Positions 63,845-64,000 of a DNA stretch of 64,000 nt are shown in pieces. Each line of letters starts with the position of its first letter. Positions within the stretch are counted from its first letter, which is position 1. The notes below the pieces were generated by a model that had not been told where the DNA came from, did no database searches, and saw only the letters and a list, made by a program, of their open reading frames with translations. The stretch spans positions 16,305,960 to 16,369,959 of the forward strand of contig OX637333.1 of the NCBI GenBank assembly GCA_951799405.1, read 5' to 3'. The DNA comes from Agapetus fuscipes. Taxonomy: Eukaryota > Arthropoda > Insecta > Trichoptera > Glossosomatidae. The position numbers and the translations under genes were made by a program.

Positions 63845-64000
63845 GTACCTCGAGATACGAGTTCCCTAACATACAAGTTATTTGAGATACAAGTTCCCTA
63901 ACGTACAAGTCATTTGAGATACGAGTTCCCTAACATACAAGTTATTTGAGATACAAGTTCCCTAACATACAAGTCATTTGAGATACAAGTTCCCTAACAT
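63845..64000. repeat. 32-bp minisatellite running off the window end
   Basis: The unit is ttccctaacatacaagttat plus ttgagatacaag. At least four copies, starting next to gtggtacctcgagatacgag, which resembles a Tc1/mariner-type end. The array continues past 64000. Confidence 0.9.

Overview
This window looks like one locus of a large, repeat-dense insect (arthropod) genome. GC-rich coding exons sit in AT-rich introns packed with DNA transposons, LINEs, a BEL/Pao retrotransposon, Helitrons and SINEs. The order of insect cannot be fixed from the sequence alone.

The host gene runs on the + strand across almost the whole window. Eight exons (2080-2248, 2480-2572, 6022-6135, 10522-10831, 48837-48918, 49838-50022, 50200-50312, 54530-54592) join in frame into the C-terminal 375 residues of an RNF38/RNF44-type RING-H2 E3 ubiquitin ligase. 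The 5' exons lie upstream of the window. Two introns use GC donors, and one intron is about 38 kb long, filled with nested transposons. The most unusual signal is after the UAG stop at 54590: the same frame stays open for 297 more codons (to 55486). It encodes an N/P/Q-rich tail with Arg-Trp-type motifs spaced mainly by 7 or 14 residues, so it is a strong candidate for stop-codon readthrough or recoding.

Layout: 1-2024, a TIR element carrying two nested MITEs. 2080-10831, four exons; their introns hold a hairpin, a tRNA-like SINE, an L2/CR1-like LINE split by a TTAA MITE, and an RTE-like LINE split by a mariner and by a self-derived 25-bp tandem array. 11213-20853, a nest several layers deep: a CGGTG-TIR element contains a hAT-type element, which contains an apparently intact two-gene Harbinger transposon (Myb-like protein plus HARBI1 transposase). 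20514-28546, a long-TIR element containing three head-to-tail Helitron copies, one with its own mariner. 28547-31240, a decayed macro-domain/CCCH coding relic and a LINE tail. 31435-44328, a BEL/Pao element on the - strand, split by an 8.75-kb hAT-type element that is full of a satellite built from a roughly 240-bp dispersed repeat. 45000-48700, an R1-like LINE split at a TTA by a deleted Harbinger copy. 48837-55713, the RING end of the gene and its 3' UTR. 55714-64000, more CGGTG elements, a DNA element with subterminal ACGGGTGTTAC repeats, LINE tails and a minisatellite.

The only intact protein genes seen are the ubiquitin ligase and the two Harbinger genes. All other coding traces are broken transposon relics.
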